NCBI RefSeq assembly: GCF_021044825.1
Contig: NZ_JAJNOC010000001.1
Coordinates: 1,426,001 to 1,490,000 of the forward strand
Length of the DNA stretch: 64,000 nucleotides
Direction of reading: 5' to 3'
From: Massilia phyllostachyos
Lineage (GTDB): Bacteria; Pseudomonadota; Gammaproteobacteria; Burkholderiales; Burkholderiaceae_D
Part shown: positions 33,026 to 45,423 of the stretch, one piece after another
Layout of the letters: every line of letters starts with the position of its first letter
Numbering within the stretch: the first letter of the stretch is position 1
Notes under the pieces: generated by a model
Told to the model about the DNA's origin: nothing
Seen by the model: only the letters and a program-made list of their open reading frames with translations
Databases searched by the model: none
Made by a program: the position numbers and the translations under genes

Positions 33026-33547
33026 TCAGATGCAGGTCTCGGCAGTCGTGCTGTCGCCCATCCTGATCTTCGGCCTCGGGCTGGCAGCCGACGCCTGCTC
33101 GTACACCAGGTAGCAGGCGCGCGCCCTGGCGGTGCCTGCGATGGCCTTGGGGACCAGCGACATCGAACCGGCAAAGACCGGCGGCGTGGTGGCGCCGCCG
33201 CCCGACGCCCCGGTGTAGACCACATAGCCGATGCTCAATCCGGCCGCGTCCGCCGTTGCCTGGTTCGCCGCCGGATACCCGTGCACCAGCGTCATGGTGC
33301 TGTCCTCGAAGGTCTGCGTCGTCTCGCCGTTGATGAGGAATTTCGCGTGCGACATTGCAGCCACGCTGGCGAGGGCGCCCTGGGCACTGCCGAGGGCGGC
33401 CTGGCGCGCCTCGCCGCCCAATGCCGTCAGCCTGGGCAGCGCGGTGGCGGCCAGGGTTCCCGTGATGGCGATGACGGCGGTCGTCTCGACGAGCGTGAAG
33501 CCGCGTTCCCGGCAGCGGCGTGCGAACGATAGCAAACGTGCTTTCAT
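33026..33547 (-). CDS. Type IV pilin-like / pseudopilin protein
   Basis: 173 residues. The prepilin peptidase site is RERG|FTLVETTAVIAI, with Phe at +1 and Glu at +5, preceded by a short basic leader and followed by the hydrophobic N-terminal helix. The C-terminal part contains one cysteine pair (RACYLVY and the final TAETCI) that could form the disulphide loop of type IV pilins. It is an isolated gene without other pilus genes nearby, so it is a minor pilin or pseudopilin served by machinery encoded elsewhere. No clear ribosome site. Confidence 0.85.
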   Translation of the reverse strand: MKARLLSFARRCRERGFTLVETTAVIAITGTLAATALPRLTALGGEARQAALGSAQGALASVAAMSHAKFLINGETTQTFEDSTMTLVHGYPAANQATADAAGLSIGYVVYTGASGGGATTPPVFAGSMSLVPKAIAGTARARACYLVYEQASAASPRPKIRMGDSTTAETCI

Positions 33548-33624
33548 AGTAAAATGATAACGTTAGTTGACGCGATCTTAATATGAAAGCCCGCCACGGG
33601 GCGCGCGCTTGCGAGCGCTGCGAA

Positions 33625-34386
<762 letters not shown>

Positions 34387-34550
34387 CCTTTCTCCTTTGA
34401 TCTGGTCGAAACAGTTGAAGGCGACCTTATCACAGCGCCTTGCGACGCCTGTTTCGCTTGACCGCCGAGCCGGGCTAGCGAACCCGATTGAGGCGTATGA
34501 TCGACCCATCGGCTGTCGAGTTGAAGCCATATTGCTCAAGGAGAACTGCT

Positions 34551-34841
34551 ATGCGCATTGCAATATTGATGGCGGCAAGCGGGCTATGCTTGCTGGGATG
34601 TGCCACCCCACAAGATCGGGCCCAGGCCCAGCAGAACGAAGTGGGGCGCATGATGCTCGAGTACGGGCCGGCATGCACGCAGATGGGTTTCGTGCCGAAC
34701 ACGGACCCGTGGCGCGATTGCATCCTGCGCTCCGCCGGCCAGAACGGCGGCGCACGGGGAGGCGTGTCGACCTCGATCGGCGTCGGTGTCGGGAGTGGAG
34801 GGCGCGGCGGCGTCGGGATCGGTTTCGGGATTGGGCGCTGA
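34551..34841 (+). CDS. Small lipoprotein with a glycine-rich tail
   Basis: 96 residues. Signal peptide with lipobox LLGC (Cys17 after MRIAILMAASGLCLLG), so the mature protein is lipid-anchored. Two further cysteines occur in the middle (YGPACTQMGF and WRDCILRS) and the C-terminus is a Gly/Val repeat (GVGVGSGGRGGVGIG). AAGGAG precedes the ATG at 34551. Similar short lipoproteins are common in Oxalobacteraceae without assigned function. Confidence 0.82.
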   Translation: MRIAILMAASGLCLLGCATPQDRAQAQQNEVGRMMLEYGPACTQMGFVPNTDPWRDCILRSAGQNGGARGGVSTSIGVGVGSGGRGGVGIGFGIGR

Positions 34842-34856
34842 CAGCTGCCCTGTGAT

Positions 34857-34892
34857 AAAAAAGGCCGGAACCTTCACAGGTCCCGGCCTTTT
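34857..34892. terminator. Bidirectional terminator between lipoprotein gene and acnA
   Basis: AAAAAAGGCCGG and CCGGCCTTTT arms serve both the plus-strand lipoprotein and minus-strand acnA, which converge here. Confidence 0.82.
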
Positions 34893-34930
34893 GACTTGTA
34901 GCGGCCCGCACGAAGCGGGCCTGCACAGCA

Positions 34931-37639
<2,709 letters not shown>

Positions 37640-37706
37640 CATCTCTCCTTCAGTGGGGATTTTTTTCGTTCAAAACTGCAGGCGATCCATGGCGTGCGGC
37701 CCCGGA

Positions 37707-38252
37707 TCAGCTTTTCTTCTCGACCGGGAGCGACGCCGTCACCGGCGCCGACTGCTCGGCATTCTTGCATTCGTTGGCCAGCTGGCGGTTCAGCTTCGAA
37801 TCCAGCAGGATGCCCTTGGCCGGGATGCCGATCCAGATCAGGCCCCAGTGCGGGTTTTCGAAGCGCAGCGCGCCGGTGGTCGTGCCCACGCGGTTCAGGC
37901 GGTGCAGGCGTTTCTTCCAGCGCAGGGCGATGTGGGCGTCGTCCTGGGCGTTGGTGTAGATCGTGATCTTGTTGCCGAGTTCGCAAGCGTATTCGGTGAC
38001 GACGGTGTCGGTGATGTCCGGCTCGTCGACTTCCTCGGCGCTGGCCGCGGGCGCCGCGGCGACTGCTGCGGCGGTGACGGCGGCGGCGGCCTTGGTCGCC
38101 TTCTTCGGCTTCGCTTTCGCCTTGGCCTGCGCCTTCAGGACAGCTTCGGCCTTCGGGTGTTTTTCAGTGGCGGCGGATGCGGGCATGCAAACGCCGATGG
38201 CCGCGAACGCGAACGCGCCGGCAGCCAGGAGACGGGAGAGGAGGGGGGCCAT
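37707..38252 (-). CDS. Exported protein with MliC-like C-terminal domain
   Basis: 181 residues. Signal peptide (LLSRLLAAGAFAFAAIGVCMPASA), then a Lys/Ala-rich spacer (KAQAKAKAKPKKATKAAAA), then a small domain: TEYACELGNKITIYTN, SGALRF-like TGALRFENPHWGLIWIG and NECKNAEQ. The cysteine pair and the RFENPHWGL stretch resemble the C-type lysozyme inhibitor MliC/PliC family, so it may be a periplasmic lysozyme inhibitor or an unrelated protein with that fold. Its ATG overlaps the stop of the CitE-like gene by one base (TAATG), so it is translated with the TCA genes. Moderate certainty on family. Confidence 0.75.
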   Translation of the reverse strand: MAPLLSRLLAAGAFAFAAIGVCMPASAATEKHPKAEAVLKAQAKAKAKPKKATKAAAAVTAAAVAAAPAASAEEVDEPDITDTVVTEYACELGNKITIYTNAQDDAHIALRWKKRLHRLNRVGTTTGALRFENPHWGLIWIGIPAKGILLDSKLNRQLANECKNAEQSAPVTASLPVEKKS

Positions 38253-39241
38253 TATTGGGAATCCGTTTGGTTGACGATGGCCGCAGCGGCTTCCGGCAGC
38301 GCCAGGCCAGCCAGTTTTGCGCGCTGCAACACGGTCCAATAATATCGGTAGCTCGCGCGGTCGTGCAAGCGGCCGTGTTGCGCGATCGGCCCCCATCCCG
38401 CATTCATGGCCTCCGTCAGAATATTCGTCGCTTCGTTCACTTCCGACAGGCGCGGCATGAAGGCTTTCAGGATCGGCTTGATCTGGTCCGGGTGGATGCT
38501 CCACATCCGGGTGAAGCCGAATTCCGCGCCGGCGCGCTGGGCGTCGTTGGCGACCACCGCGCTGTCCTTGATGTCGGTGGTGACGTTGTGCGAGGCCACC
38601 TTACCGTGGGCATGGCAGGCCGCGACCATCTCCAGTTTCGCGCGCACCACCAGCGGGTGGGTGAACTGGCCCGGCGTGCGCATCGCACTGGCCGGCACCG
38701 CGCCATAGTGGGCGGAGACGAAATCCATGATGCCGAACGACAGGCACTCCACTTGCGGCAGGGCGGCGATATCGTAGGCGTCGTGCAGGGCGCCATGGGT
38801 TTCGACCAGCACGTGCACGGGAAGATCCGTGCGGCCGGCTTTCGCGGCGTGCTGGTTGATCAGGTCGATGGCGCGGCGCACTTCGTCGACGCTTTCCACT
38901 TTTGGCAGCACCACGTAGGCCAGGCGCGCGGCGCAAGCGCCGACGATGGCGGCGACGTCGCCGGCGAAGTGGACGCTGCCGGTGTCGTGCAGGCGCACGC
39001 CGATGCGGTTGAAGCGGTTGTCCTCGCTATTGATCAATTGCGTGACCAGCAGAGCGTGCTCGATCTCGCTGCCCGCGGCGGCGCCGTCCTCGCAGTCGAA
39101 GGTGATGTCGAAGACGGGGCCAAGCTCTTGTTGCAGGGCCATCGACTTGCGCATCAGCTTCTCCGAGCCGCAATAGTGATCGCAGGCGGGGAGGAGGAGC
39201 GGCTGGCGTTTGCCCTGGAATAAAACCTCGGAAGGATGCAT
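38252..39241 (-). CDS. HpcH/HpaI aldolase / CitE-like CoA-ester lyase
   Basis: 329 residues. TIM-barrel lyase of the CitE family: FDCEDGAAAG binds the metal, VVLPKVESVDEV and HVLVETHGALHDAYDIAAL carry further active-site residues, and MWSIHPDQIKPI is the substrate end. Members split malyl-CoA, citramalyl-CoA or citryl-CoA. In Burkholderiales a gene of this kind is regularly placed between mdh and acnA, so a side role in TCA-linked C4/C5 acid metabolism is likely. No strong ribosome site before the ATG. Confidence 0.85.
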   Translation of the reverse strand: MHPSEVLFQGKRQPLLLPACDHYCGSEKLMRKSMALQQELGPVFDITFDCEDGAAAGSEIEHALLVTQLINSEDNRFNRIGVRLHDTGSVHFAGDVAAIVGACAARLAYVVLPKVESVDEVRRAIDLINQHAAKAGRTDLPVHVLVETHGALHDAYDIAALPQVECLSFGIMDFVSAHYGAVPASAMRTPGQFTHPLVVRAKLEMVAACHAHGKVASHNVTTDIKDSAVVANDAQRAGAEFGFTRMWSIHPDQIKPILKAFMPRLSEVNEATNILTEAMNAGWGPIAQHGRLHDRASYRYYWTVLQRAKLAGLALPEAAAAIVNQTDSQ

Positions 39242-39326
39242 GGTATGTCTTGAAACGAATCGGCCACGCCATCGCGGGATGGCATGGCACGGTTGGCGCA
39301 GGCGGGTGCCTGCGCCGTGATAGTAC

Positions 39327-40316
39327 TCAGCCCAGCAGGTGAGCGACGCCGGCTTTCTCTTCTTCCAGCTCTTTCAGGGTCAGGTTGATGCGCTCTTGCG
39401 AGAACGCGTCGATTTCCAGGCCCTGGACGATTTTGTATTCGCCGTTTTCGGTGGTCACCGGGAAGCCGAACATGGTGCCTTCCGGGATGCCGTACGAACC
39501 GTCCGACGGGATGCCCATGGTGGTCCACTTGCCGTTGGTGCCCAGCACCCAGTCACGCACGTGGTCGATCGCCGCGTTGGCCGCCGATGCTGCCGACGAC
39601 AGGCCGCGCGCTTCGATGATGGCGGCGCCGCGCTTGCCGACGGTCGGCAGGAAGGTGTTGGCGTTCCATTCCTGGTCGTTGATCATGTCCTTGACCGACT
39701 GGCCGTCGACGGTGGCGAAGCGGTAGTCGGCGTACATGGTCGGCGAGTGGTTGCCCCACACGGCCATCTTCTCGATGTCCTTGACGGCCTTGCCGGTCTT
39801 GGCGGCGACTTGGGACAGGGCGCGGTTGTGGTCCAGGCGCAGCATGGCGGTGAAGTTCTTGCTAGGGAGGTTCGGGGCCGATTTCATCGCGATGTAGGCG
39901 TTGGTGTTGGCCGGGTTGCCGACCACCAGGACCTTCACGTCACGCGAAGCGACGGCGTCCAGGGCTTTACCTTGCACGGTGAAGATCTGGGCGTTGGCTT
40001 CCAGCAGGTCCTTGCGTTCCATGCCCGGGCCGCGCGGACGCGCGCCGACCAGCAGGGCCACGTCGGCATCCTTGAAGGCGGTCATCGGGTCGGCGTGGGC
40101 GGTCATGCCGGCCAGCAGCGGGAATGCGCAGTCGTCGATTTCCATCATGACGCCCTTGAGCGCTTTCTGTGCCTTCTCGTTGTCGATCTCGAGCAGCTGC
40201 AGGATGACCGGCTGGTCCTTGCCCAGCATGTCGCCGTTGGCGATGCGGAACAGCAGGGAATAGCCGATCTGGCCGGCCGCGCCGGTCACGGCGACGCGCA
40301 TTGGGGTTTTAGCCAT
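39327..40316 (-). CDS. mdh: Malate dehydrogenase
   Basis: 329 residues. NAD motif [16 protein letters not shown] near the N-terminus; [17 protein letters not shown] is the mobile active-site loop with its substrate-binding arginines; [13 protein letters not shown] and the catalytic His in [10 protein letters not shown] follow. Oxidises malate to oxaloacetate. GGAG lies eight bases before the ATG at 40316. First gene of the left TCA arm, divergent from gntR. Confidence 0.96.
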   Translation of the reverse strand: MAKTPMRVAVTGAAGQIGYSLLFRIANGDMLGKDQPVILQLLEIDNEKAQKALKGVMMEIDDCAFPLLAGMTAHADPMTAFKDADVALLVGARPRGPGMERKDLLEANAQIFTVQGKALDAVASRDVKVLVVGNPANTNAYIAMKSAPNLPSKNFTAMLRLDHNRALSQVAAKTGKAVKDIEKMAVWGNHSPTMYADYRFATVDGQSVKDMINDQEWNANTFLPTVGKRGAAIIEARGLSSAASAANAAIDHVRDWVLGTNGKWTTMGIPSDGSYGIPEGTMFGFPVTTENGEYKIVQGLEIDAFSQERINLTLKELEEEKAGVAHLLG

Positions 40317-40503
40317 GATGAATCTCCAAAGTGGGAATGAAAACGGTCGAGCCGAAGGGGTGCCTGAAAGGGGAAAGCAGCAATGATACCAAAACAGACA
40401 CCCTGTCAAATGGATATCGCGCGGGTCCGTGCGTGGACACGCCGAGGTCCAAACCGATCGCGAGTGTATGCCTCTGGGCTTCACTCTGTCAATTCATATC
40501 ATA

Positions 40504-40519
40504 TGTCTTATATAAGACA
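40504..40519. promoter_or_regulatory. Operator-like perfect palindrome between mdh and gntR
   Basis: TGTCTTATATAAGACA is a perfect 16-bp palindrome. A further half-site GGTCTTATAC lies at 40530-40539. The size and dyad fit binding of a GntR/HutC dimer; with the gntR gene starting 58 bases downstream it is probably its own operator, and it may also control mdh. Confidence 0.65.
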
Positions 40520-40577
40520 CATGTCCTGACGGTCTTATACTGGACTCGGGTGCGCATTTGTGGTGAAATCGCGGTCT

Positions 40578-41342
40578 ATGAATCCCGTCCCGCCCCACAG
40601 CAGCGATGCCGCGAGCACCGACGCATCGCCGTCGTTCCGTCCGCTGTACCAGCAGATCAAGGCCCTGATCACGCAGAGCCTGCAGTCGGGCGAGTGGAAG
40701 CCCGGCGAACTGATGCCGAGCGAGGTCGAACTGGCGGGACGTTTCAAGGTCAGCCAGGGCACGGTGCGCAAGGCCATCGACGAACTGGCGGCCGAGAACC
40801 TGGTGGTGCGCCGCCAGGGCAAGGGCACCTTCGTGGCGAGCCACGCCGAGGAACGCGCCCATTTCCGCTTCCTGCGCCTGATGCCCGACGAGGGCGTCCC
40901 CCATCACCCCGACAACCGCTTCATCGCCGTGCTGCGCATCCGCGCCACGGCCGAAGTCGCGCGCCTGCTGGAGCTGAATTCGGGCGATACGGTGGTGTAC
41001 ATCAAGCGGGTGCAGTCGTTCGACGGCGTGCCGACCATTCTCGAGGAGCTGTGGCTGCCGGGCGCCCTGTTCAAGGGACTGACGGCGGAGCGGCTGGTGG
41101 AGTACAAGGGGCCGATGTACGGGCTGTTCGAATCCGAGTTCGGCACGCGCATGATTCGTGCGACCGAGAAGATCCGGGCGGTGTCGGCGGATGCGCAGGC
41201 GGCGGAGCATTTGAAGGTGGCGGAAGGCACGCCCTTGTTGTGCGCCGATCGCGTGTCGTTCTCGTACGGAGATAAACCAGTGGAGCTGCGGCGCGGGATC
41301 TATTCGACCGCCCGCCACCACTACCAGAACGAATTGTCGTAG
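40578..41342 (+). CDS. GntR-family (HutC subfamily) transcriptional regulator
   Basis: 254 residues from the ATG at 40578; a GTG six codons earlier is possible. The winged helix-turn-helix is at about 20-90 (LYQQIKALITQSLQSGEW, MPSEVELAGRFKVSQGTVRKAI, RRQGKGTFVASH). The C-terminal UTRA ligand domain (about 105-250) identifies the HutC subfamily. Placed between mdh and sdhCDAB, it is the likely local controller of the TCA genes; the effector would be a small organic acid. Evidence for its targets is position and the palindrome only. Confidence 0.9.
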   Translation: MNPVPPHSSDAASTDASPSFRPLYQQIKALITQSLQSGEWKPGELMPSEVELAGRFKVSQGTVRKAIDELAAENLVVRRQGKGTFVASHAEERAHFRFLRLMPDEGVPHHPDNRFIAVLRIRATAEVARLLELNSGDTVVYIKRVQSFDGVPTILEELWLPGALFKGLTAERLVEYKGPMYGLFESEFGTRMIRATEKIRAVSADAQAAEHLKVAEGTPLLCADRVSFSYGDKPVELRRGIYSTARHHYQNELS

Positions 41343-41545
41343 CAAATGCATGGACGACACCCGCAGGGGCGGCGTCAGCAACAATCGCATGAAGCGATTA
41401 AAATTAGTTGGTTTTGCGTAAGCGACGAACAGCACCCGGTTTGTTGCGCGGCTGATGATTCTGGCAATGGAATTTGGAGCCAGACTCGAAATCGGCGAAA
41501 ATCAAGGGTTCACTAAAAAACTGTCGTCATAAAGGGAGGTGTTAC

Positions 41546-41971
41546 ATGTCCGAAGCCGTGAGGGAAGCAGCAAAAAAAGGGCGGCCGGAGTTCCGCAACG
41601 TTGGCATTGGGGATATTACGGGTAAATATCGCATGCCGCCATCGGCCATCGTGTCGATCCTGCACCGCGTCAGCGGCGCCGGGCTGTTCCTGTTCTTGCC
41701 GTTCACGCTGTACCTGCTGCAGGAAAGCCTGCGTTCCGAGATCTCGTTCGCCCACTTCGCGGGCATCGTCGATAACGTGTTCGTGAAGATCATCCTGCTG
41801 GGCCTGTCGTGGGCCTACCTGCACCACTTCATCGCCGGCGTTCGCCACCTGTTCATGGACAACCACCTGGCCCTGGACAAGGACGCAGCGCAGAAGACCG
41901 CACGCTGGGTGCTGGTCGGTAGCCTGGTGCTGACCGCGCTGGTCGGCCTGAAACTGTTCGGAGTGTTTTAA
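41546..41971 (+). CDS. sdhC: Succinate dehydrogenase cytochrome b556 subunit
   Basis: 141 residues with three membrane helices. SAIVSILHRVSGAGLFLFLP contains the SdhC signature with quinone-site Ser and Arg; LHHFIAGVRHLFMDNH includes the haem-ligand histidine. GGGAGG precedes the ATG at 41546. First gene of sdhCDAB; the 203-base gap from gntR contains its promoter. Confidence 0.95.
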   Translation: MSEAVREAAKKGRPEFRNVGIGDITGKYRMPPSAIVSILHRVSGAGLFLFLPFTLYLLQESLRSEISFAHFAGIVDNVFVKIILLGLSWAYLHHFIAGVRHLFMDNHLALDKDAAQKTARWVLVGSLVLTALVGLKLFGVF

Positions 41972-41974
41972 ATC

Positions 41975-42343
41975 ATGGCAACTAAAAACAATATCGGCCC
42001 GCGCCGCCTCGTCGTCGGCGCCCACTACGGCGTGAAAGACTGGCTGGCGCAGCGCGTCACCGCCATCGTCATGGCCGTCTACACCATCGTGCTGCTGGTG
42101 TCCTTCCTGACCGCACAGGAATTCTCGTACGAAGCCTGGGCAGGCCTGTTTGCGAAACAGTGGTTCAAGCTGTTCTCGCTGGTGACTTTCCTCGGCCTGT
42201 TCTACCACGCCTGGGTCGGCATCCGTGACATCTGGATGGACTACATCAAATCGGCAGGCCTGCGCCTGTTCCTGATGCTGTTGACCATCTTCTGGCTGCT
42301 CGCCTGCGCCGCCTGGACCGTGCAAATTCTCTGGAGTGTGTAA
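41975..42343 (+). CDS. sdhD: Succinate dehydrogenase membrane anchor subunit
   Basis: 122 residues, three membrane helices. GAHYGVKDWLAQRVTAIVM at the N-terminus and FYHAWVGIRDIWMDYI with the haem/quinone His and Asp identify SdhD. Starts three bases after the sdhC stop and ends two bases before sdhA. Confidence 0.94.
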   Translation: MATKNNIGPRRLVVGAHYGVKDWLAQRVTAIVMAVYTIVLLVSFLTAQEFSYEAWAGLFAKQWFKLFSLVTFLGLFYHAWVGIRDIWMDYIKSAGLRLFLMLLTIFWLLACAAWTVQILWSV

Positions 42344-42345
42344 TC

Positions 42346-44124
42346 GTGGCAGCAATTAAAACTGCAATCCCTACCCGTCGTTTTGACGCGGTCATCGTTG
42401 GCGCCGGCGGTTCCGGCATGCGCGCATCGCTGCAGCTGGCCGAAGCCGGCCTGAACGTGGCGGTGCTGTCGAAAGTGTTCCCGACCCGTTCCCACACCGT
42501 CGCTGCCCAGGGCGGCATCGGCGCCTCGCTCGGCAACATGAGCGAAGACGACTGGTACTGGCACATGTTCGACACCGTCAAAGGTGGCGACTACCTGGGC
42601 GACCAGGATGCGATCGAATTCATGTGCCGCGAAGCCCCGAAGGTCGTGTACGAGCTCGAACACTTCGGCATGCCCTTCGACCGCAACCCGGACGGCACCA
42701 TCTACCAGCGTCCGTTCGGCGGCCACACCGCGAACTTCGGCGAGAAGCCGGTCCAGCGCGCCTGCGCCGCGGCCGACCGCACCGGCCACGCCCTGCTGCA
42801 CACCCTGTACCAGCGTAACGTCCGTGCCCGCACCCACTTCTTCGTCGAGTGGATGGCCCTCGACCTGATCCGCGACGCCGAGGGCGACGTGGTCGGCGTG
42901 ATGGCCCTGGAAATGGAAACCGGCGACATCATGATCCTGGAAGCGAAGACCACCATCTTCGCCACCGGCGGCGCAGGCCGCATCTTCGCCGCATCGACCA
43001 ACGCCTTCATCAACACCGGCGACGGCATGGGCATGGCGGCGCGCGCCGGCCTGCCGCTGCAGGACATGGAGTTCTGGCAGTTCCACCCGACCGGCGTGGC
43101 CGGCGCGGGCGTCCTCATTACCGAGGGCGTGCGCGGCGAGGGCGGTATCCTGATCAACTCGAACGGCGAACGCTTCATGGAGCGCTATGCGCCGACCCTG
43201 AAGGATCTGGCGCCGCGCGACTTCGTTTCGCGTTCGATGGACCAGGAAATCAAGGAAGGCCGCGGCTGCGGTCCGAACAAGGACCACGTGCTGCTCGACC
43301 TGCGCCACATCGGCAAGGACACCATCGAGAAGCGCCTGCCGTCGATTCTCGAAATCGGCCACAAGTTCGCCAACGTCGACGCGACCAAGGAACCGATTCC
43401 CGTGGTCCCGACCATCCACTACCAGATGGGCGGCATCCCGACCAACATCCACGGCCAGGTGGTGGCTCCCGACGGCACGGGCGGCCAGAAGATCGTCAAC
43501 GGCCTGTACGCGATCGGCGAATGCGCCTGCGTCTCGGTCCACGGCGCCAACCGCCTCGGCACCAACTCGCTGCTCGACCTGGTGGTGTTCGGCCGCGCGG
43601 CCGGCAACCACGTGGTCGCGTCGAACCTGAAGCAGAAGCTGAACAAGCCGCTGCCGGCAGACGCGGCCGACTTCGGCCTGGACCGCCTGAACAAGCTCGA
43701 GACCTCGCTAGGGGGCGAAAAAGTGCAGGGCGTCGCCAACGACATCCGCGCCACCATGCAGAAGTACTGCGGCGTGTTCCGCACCCAGGAACTGCTGGAT
43801 GCGGGCGTCAAGGAAATCATGAAGCTGGACGAGCGCCGCAAGCACGTCTCGTTCAAGGACAAGTCGAAGGTGTTCAACACCGCCCGCGTGGAAGCGCTGG
43901 AACTCGACAACCTGATCGAGACCGCGAAGGCGACCATCGTGTCGGCCGCGGCCCGCCCGGAATCGCGCGGCGCCCACGCCCACAGCGACTACCCGAACCG
44001 CGACGACGAGAACTGGATGAAGCACACGCTGTGGTTCTCGGAGAACAACCGCCTCGAGTACAAGGCTGTGGTGACCAAGCCGCTGACCGTCGACACCTTC
44101 AAGCCGAAGGCCCGTACTTTCTAA
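42346..44124 (+). CDS. sdhA: Succinate dehydrogenase flavoprotein subunit
   Basis: 592 residues from a GTG at 42346, with GGAG upstream inside the end of sdhD. FAD motif VIVGAGGSGMRA at 17-28; RSHTVAAQGGIGA with His50 as the covalent FAD attachment; HPTGVAGAGVLITEG and the active-site Arg region NRLGTNSLLDLVVFGRAAG. Oxidises succinate to fumarate at the cytoplasmic face of the inner membrane. Confidence 0.97.
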   Translation: MAAIKTAIPTRRFDAVIVGAGGSGMRASLQLAEAGLNVAVLSKVFPTRSHTVAAQGGIGASLGNMSEDDWYWHMFDTVKGGDYLGDQDAIEFMCREAPKVVYELEHFGMPFDRNPDGTIYQRPFGGHTANFGEKPVQRACAAADRTGHALLHTLYQRNVRARTHFFVEWMALDLIRDAEGDVVGVMALEMETGDIMILEAKTTIFATGGAGRIFAASTNAFINTGDGMGMAARAGLPLQDMEFWQFHPTGVAGAGVLITEGVRGEGGILINSNGERFMERYAPTLKDLAPRDFVSRSMDQEIKEGRGCGPNKDHVLLDLRHIGKDTIEKRLPSILEIGHKFANVDATKEPIPVVPTIHYQMGGIPTNIHGQVVAPDGTGGQKIVNGLYAIGECACVSVHGANRLGTNSLLDLVVFGRAAGNHVVASNLKQKLNKPLPADAADFGLDRLNKLETSLGGEKVQGVANDIRATMQKYCGVFRTQELLDAGVKEIMKLDERRKHVSFKDKSKVFNTARVEALELDNLIETAKATIVSAAARPESRGAHAHSDYPNRDDENWMKHTLWFSENNRLEYKAVVTKPLTVDTFKPKARTF

Positions 44125-44177
44125 ATTTTTGTTGAGGGCCGCGTCTTTCGTCGCGGTCCGTATAAACAGGTAAAAAC

Positions 44178-44888
44178 ATGGCACGCACCGTCCAACTGAA
44201 GATCTACCGCTACGATCCTGACAAGGATGCCAAGCCTTACATGCAAGACGTCACCGTCGAGCTGCAAGACACCGACAAGATGCTGCTCGACGCCCTGCAG
44301 CGCATCAAGTCGGACGTCGATGATTCGCTGGCCCTGCGCCGCTCCTGCCGCGAAGGCGTGTGCGGTTCGGACGCGATGAACATCAACGGCAAGAACGGCC
44401 TGGCCTGCACCACCAACCTGAACGAGCTGACCCAGCCGATCGTGCTCCGTCCGCTCCCGGGCCTGCCTGTGGTGCGCGACCTGATCGTCGACATGACCAA
44501 CTTCTTCAAGCAGTACCACTCGATCAAGCCGTTCCTGATCAACGACTCGATCAAGCCGGAAAAAGAGCGCCTGCAGTCGCCGGAAGAGCGCGAAGAGCTC
44601 GACGGCCTGTACGAGTGCATCCTGTGCGCCTGCTGCTCGACTTCCTGCCCGTCGTTCTGGTGGAATCCGGACAAGTTCGTCGGCCCGGCCGGCCTGCTGC
44701 AGGCCTACCGCTTCATCGCCGACTCGCGCGACGAAGCCACCAACGAGCGCCTGGACAACCTGGAAGACCCGTACCGCCTGTTCCGCTGCCACTCGATCAT
44801 GAATTGCACGGACGTGTGCCCGAAGGGCCTGAATCCGAACAAGGCGATCGGCAAGATCAAGGAATTGCTGGTTCGCCGCGCCATCTAA
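44178..44888 (+). CDS. sdhB: Succinate dehydrogenase iron-sulfur subunit
   Basis: 236 residues. [2Fe-2S] ligands Cys57, Cys62, Asp65 (as in E. coli SdhB) and Cys77; the [4Fe-4S] and [3Fe-4S] ligands are in [19 protein letters not shown] and [17 protein letters not shown]. Passes electrons from SdhA to quinone at SdhCD. Follows sdhA after 53 bases. Confidence 0.97.
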   Translation: MARTVQLKIYRYDPDKDAKPYMQDVTVELQDTDKMLLDALQRIKSDVDDSLALRRSCREGVCGSDAMNINGKNGLACTTNLNELTQPIVLRPLPGLPVVRDLIVDMTNFFKQYHSIKPFLINDSIKPEKERLQSPEEREELDGLYECILCACCSTSCPSFWWNPDKFVGPAGLLQAYRFIADSRDEATNERLDNLEDPYRLFRCHSIMNCTDVCPKGLNPNKAIGKIKELLVRRAI

Positions 44889-44907
44889 GGGCGTCGCTTC
44901 ACTTCAA

Positions 44908-44989
44908 GTGTGATTTGAACGCGCGCACGGCATAGCCGTGCACCCTACGTAGGGTGGTCGGGTCCCCCGACCGCGCGTTCGACTCACGC
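44908..44989. repeat. Inverted REP pair (BIME-like) between sdhB and sdhE
   Basis: Two copies of a GTAGGGTG ... CGCGTTCRAATCAC element face away from each other and share the central perfect palindrome CACCCTACGTAGGGTG (44941-44956). Copy A runs leftward (44908-44948) and copy B rightward (44949-44989) with an internal GGTCGGG/CCCGACC hairpin. A related single copy is at 15300-15353. Confidence 0.7.
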
Positions 44990-45084
44990 ATGCATCAAGC
45001 AGCAACTTGCAGCATCTCGTTCTTAAAGATGCCCGCAAATACAGTAAAAGTACCGTACTGCCGAATCCCGGCATGCGGAGTATG

Positions 45085-45375
45085 ATGTTGACCCAACAAC
45101 GGACTCTAGTGAACACGCATCAATCCGACCCCACGAACCGCGCCCGCCTGCGCTGGCGCGCCCGCCGTGGCCTGCTCGAGAACGATTTGATCCTCACGCG
45201 CTTCCTGGATGCGCATGAAGAGACTCTGAGCGACGAGGACGTCGATGCGCTGACCCGCTTGCTGGACCTGGCGGACAATCCGCTGATGGACCTGCTGCTG
45301 GGCCGCGCCGAGCCCGAAGGCGAGGTCGACCAGCCGCACGTGCGCGCTCTTCTTGCGCGCCTGCTGCAAGCCTGA
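45085..45375 (+). CDS. sdhE: Succinate dehydrogenase FAD assembly factor
   Basis: 96 residues. RARLRWRARRGLLENDLILTRF contains the R-G-x-x-E motif through which SdhE attaches FAD to SdhA; LSDEDVDALTRLLDLADNPLMDLLLG completes the five-helix bundle. I favour the ATG at 45085 after GGAG at 45077-45080; the GTG at 45109 would give the more usual length of 88 and cannot be excluded. Separated from sdhB by a BIME-like repeat. Confidence 0.9.
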   Translation: MLTQQRTLVNTHQSDPTNRARLRWRARRGLLENDLILTRFLDAHEETLSDEDVDALTRLLDLADNPLMDLLLGRAEPEGEVDQPHVRALLARLLQA

Positions 45376-45423
45376 GACACCCGTTTTTCGTTTTTAGATC
45401 CACTCCCACAAGAAGGAAGTGCC

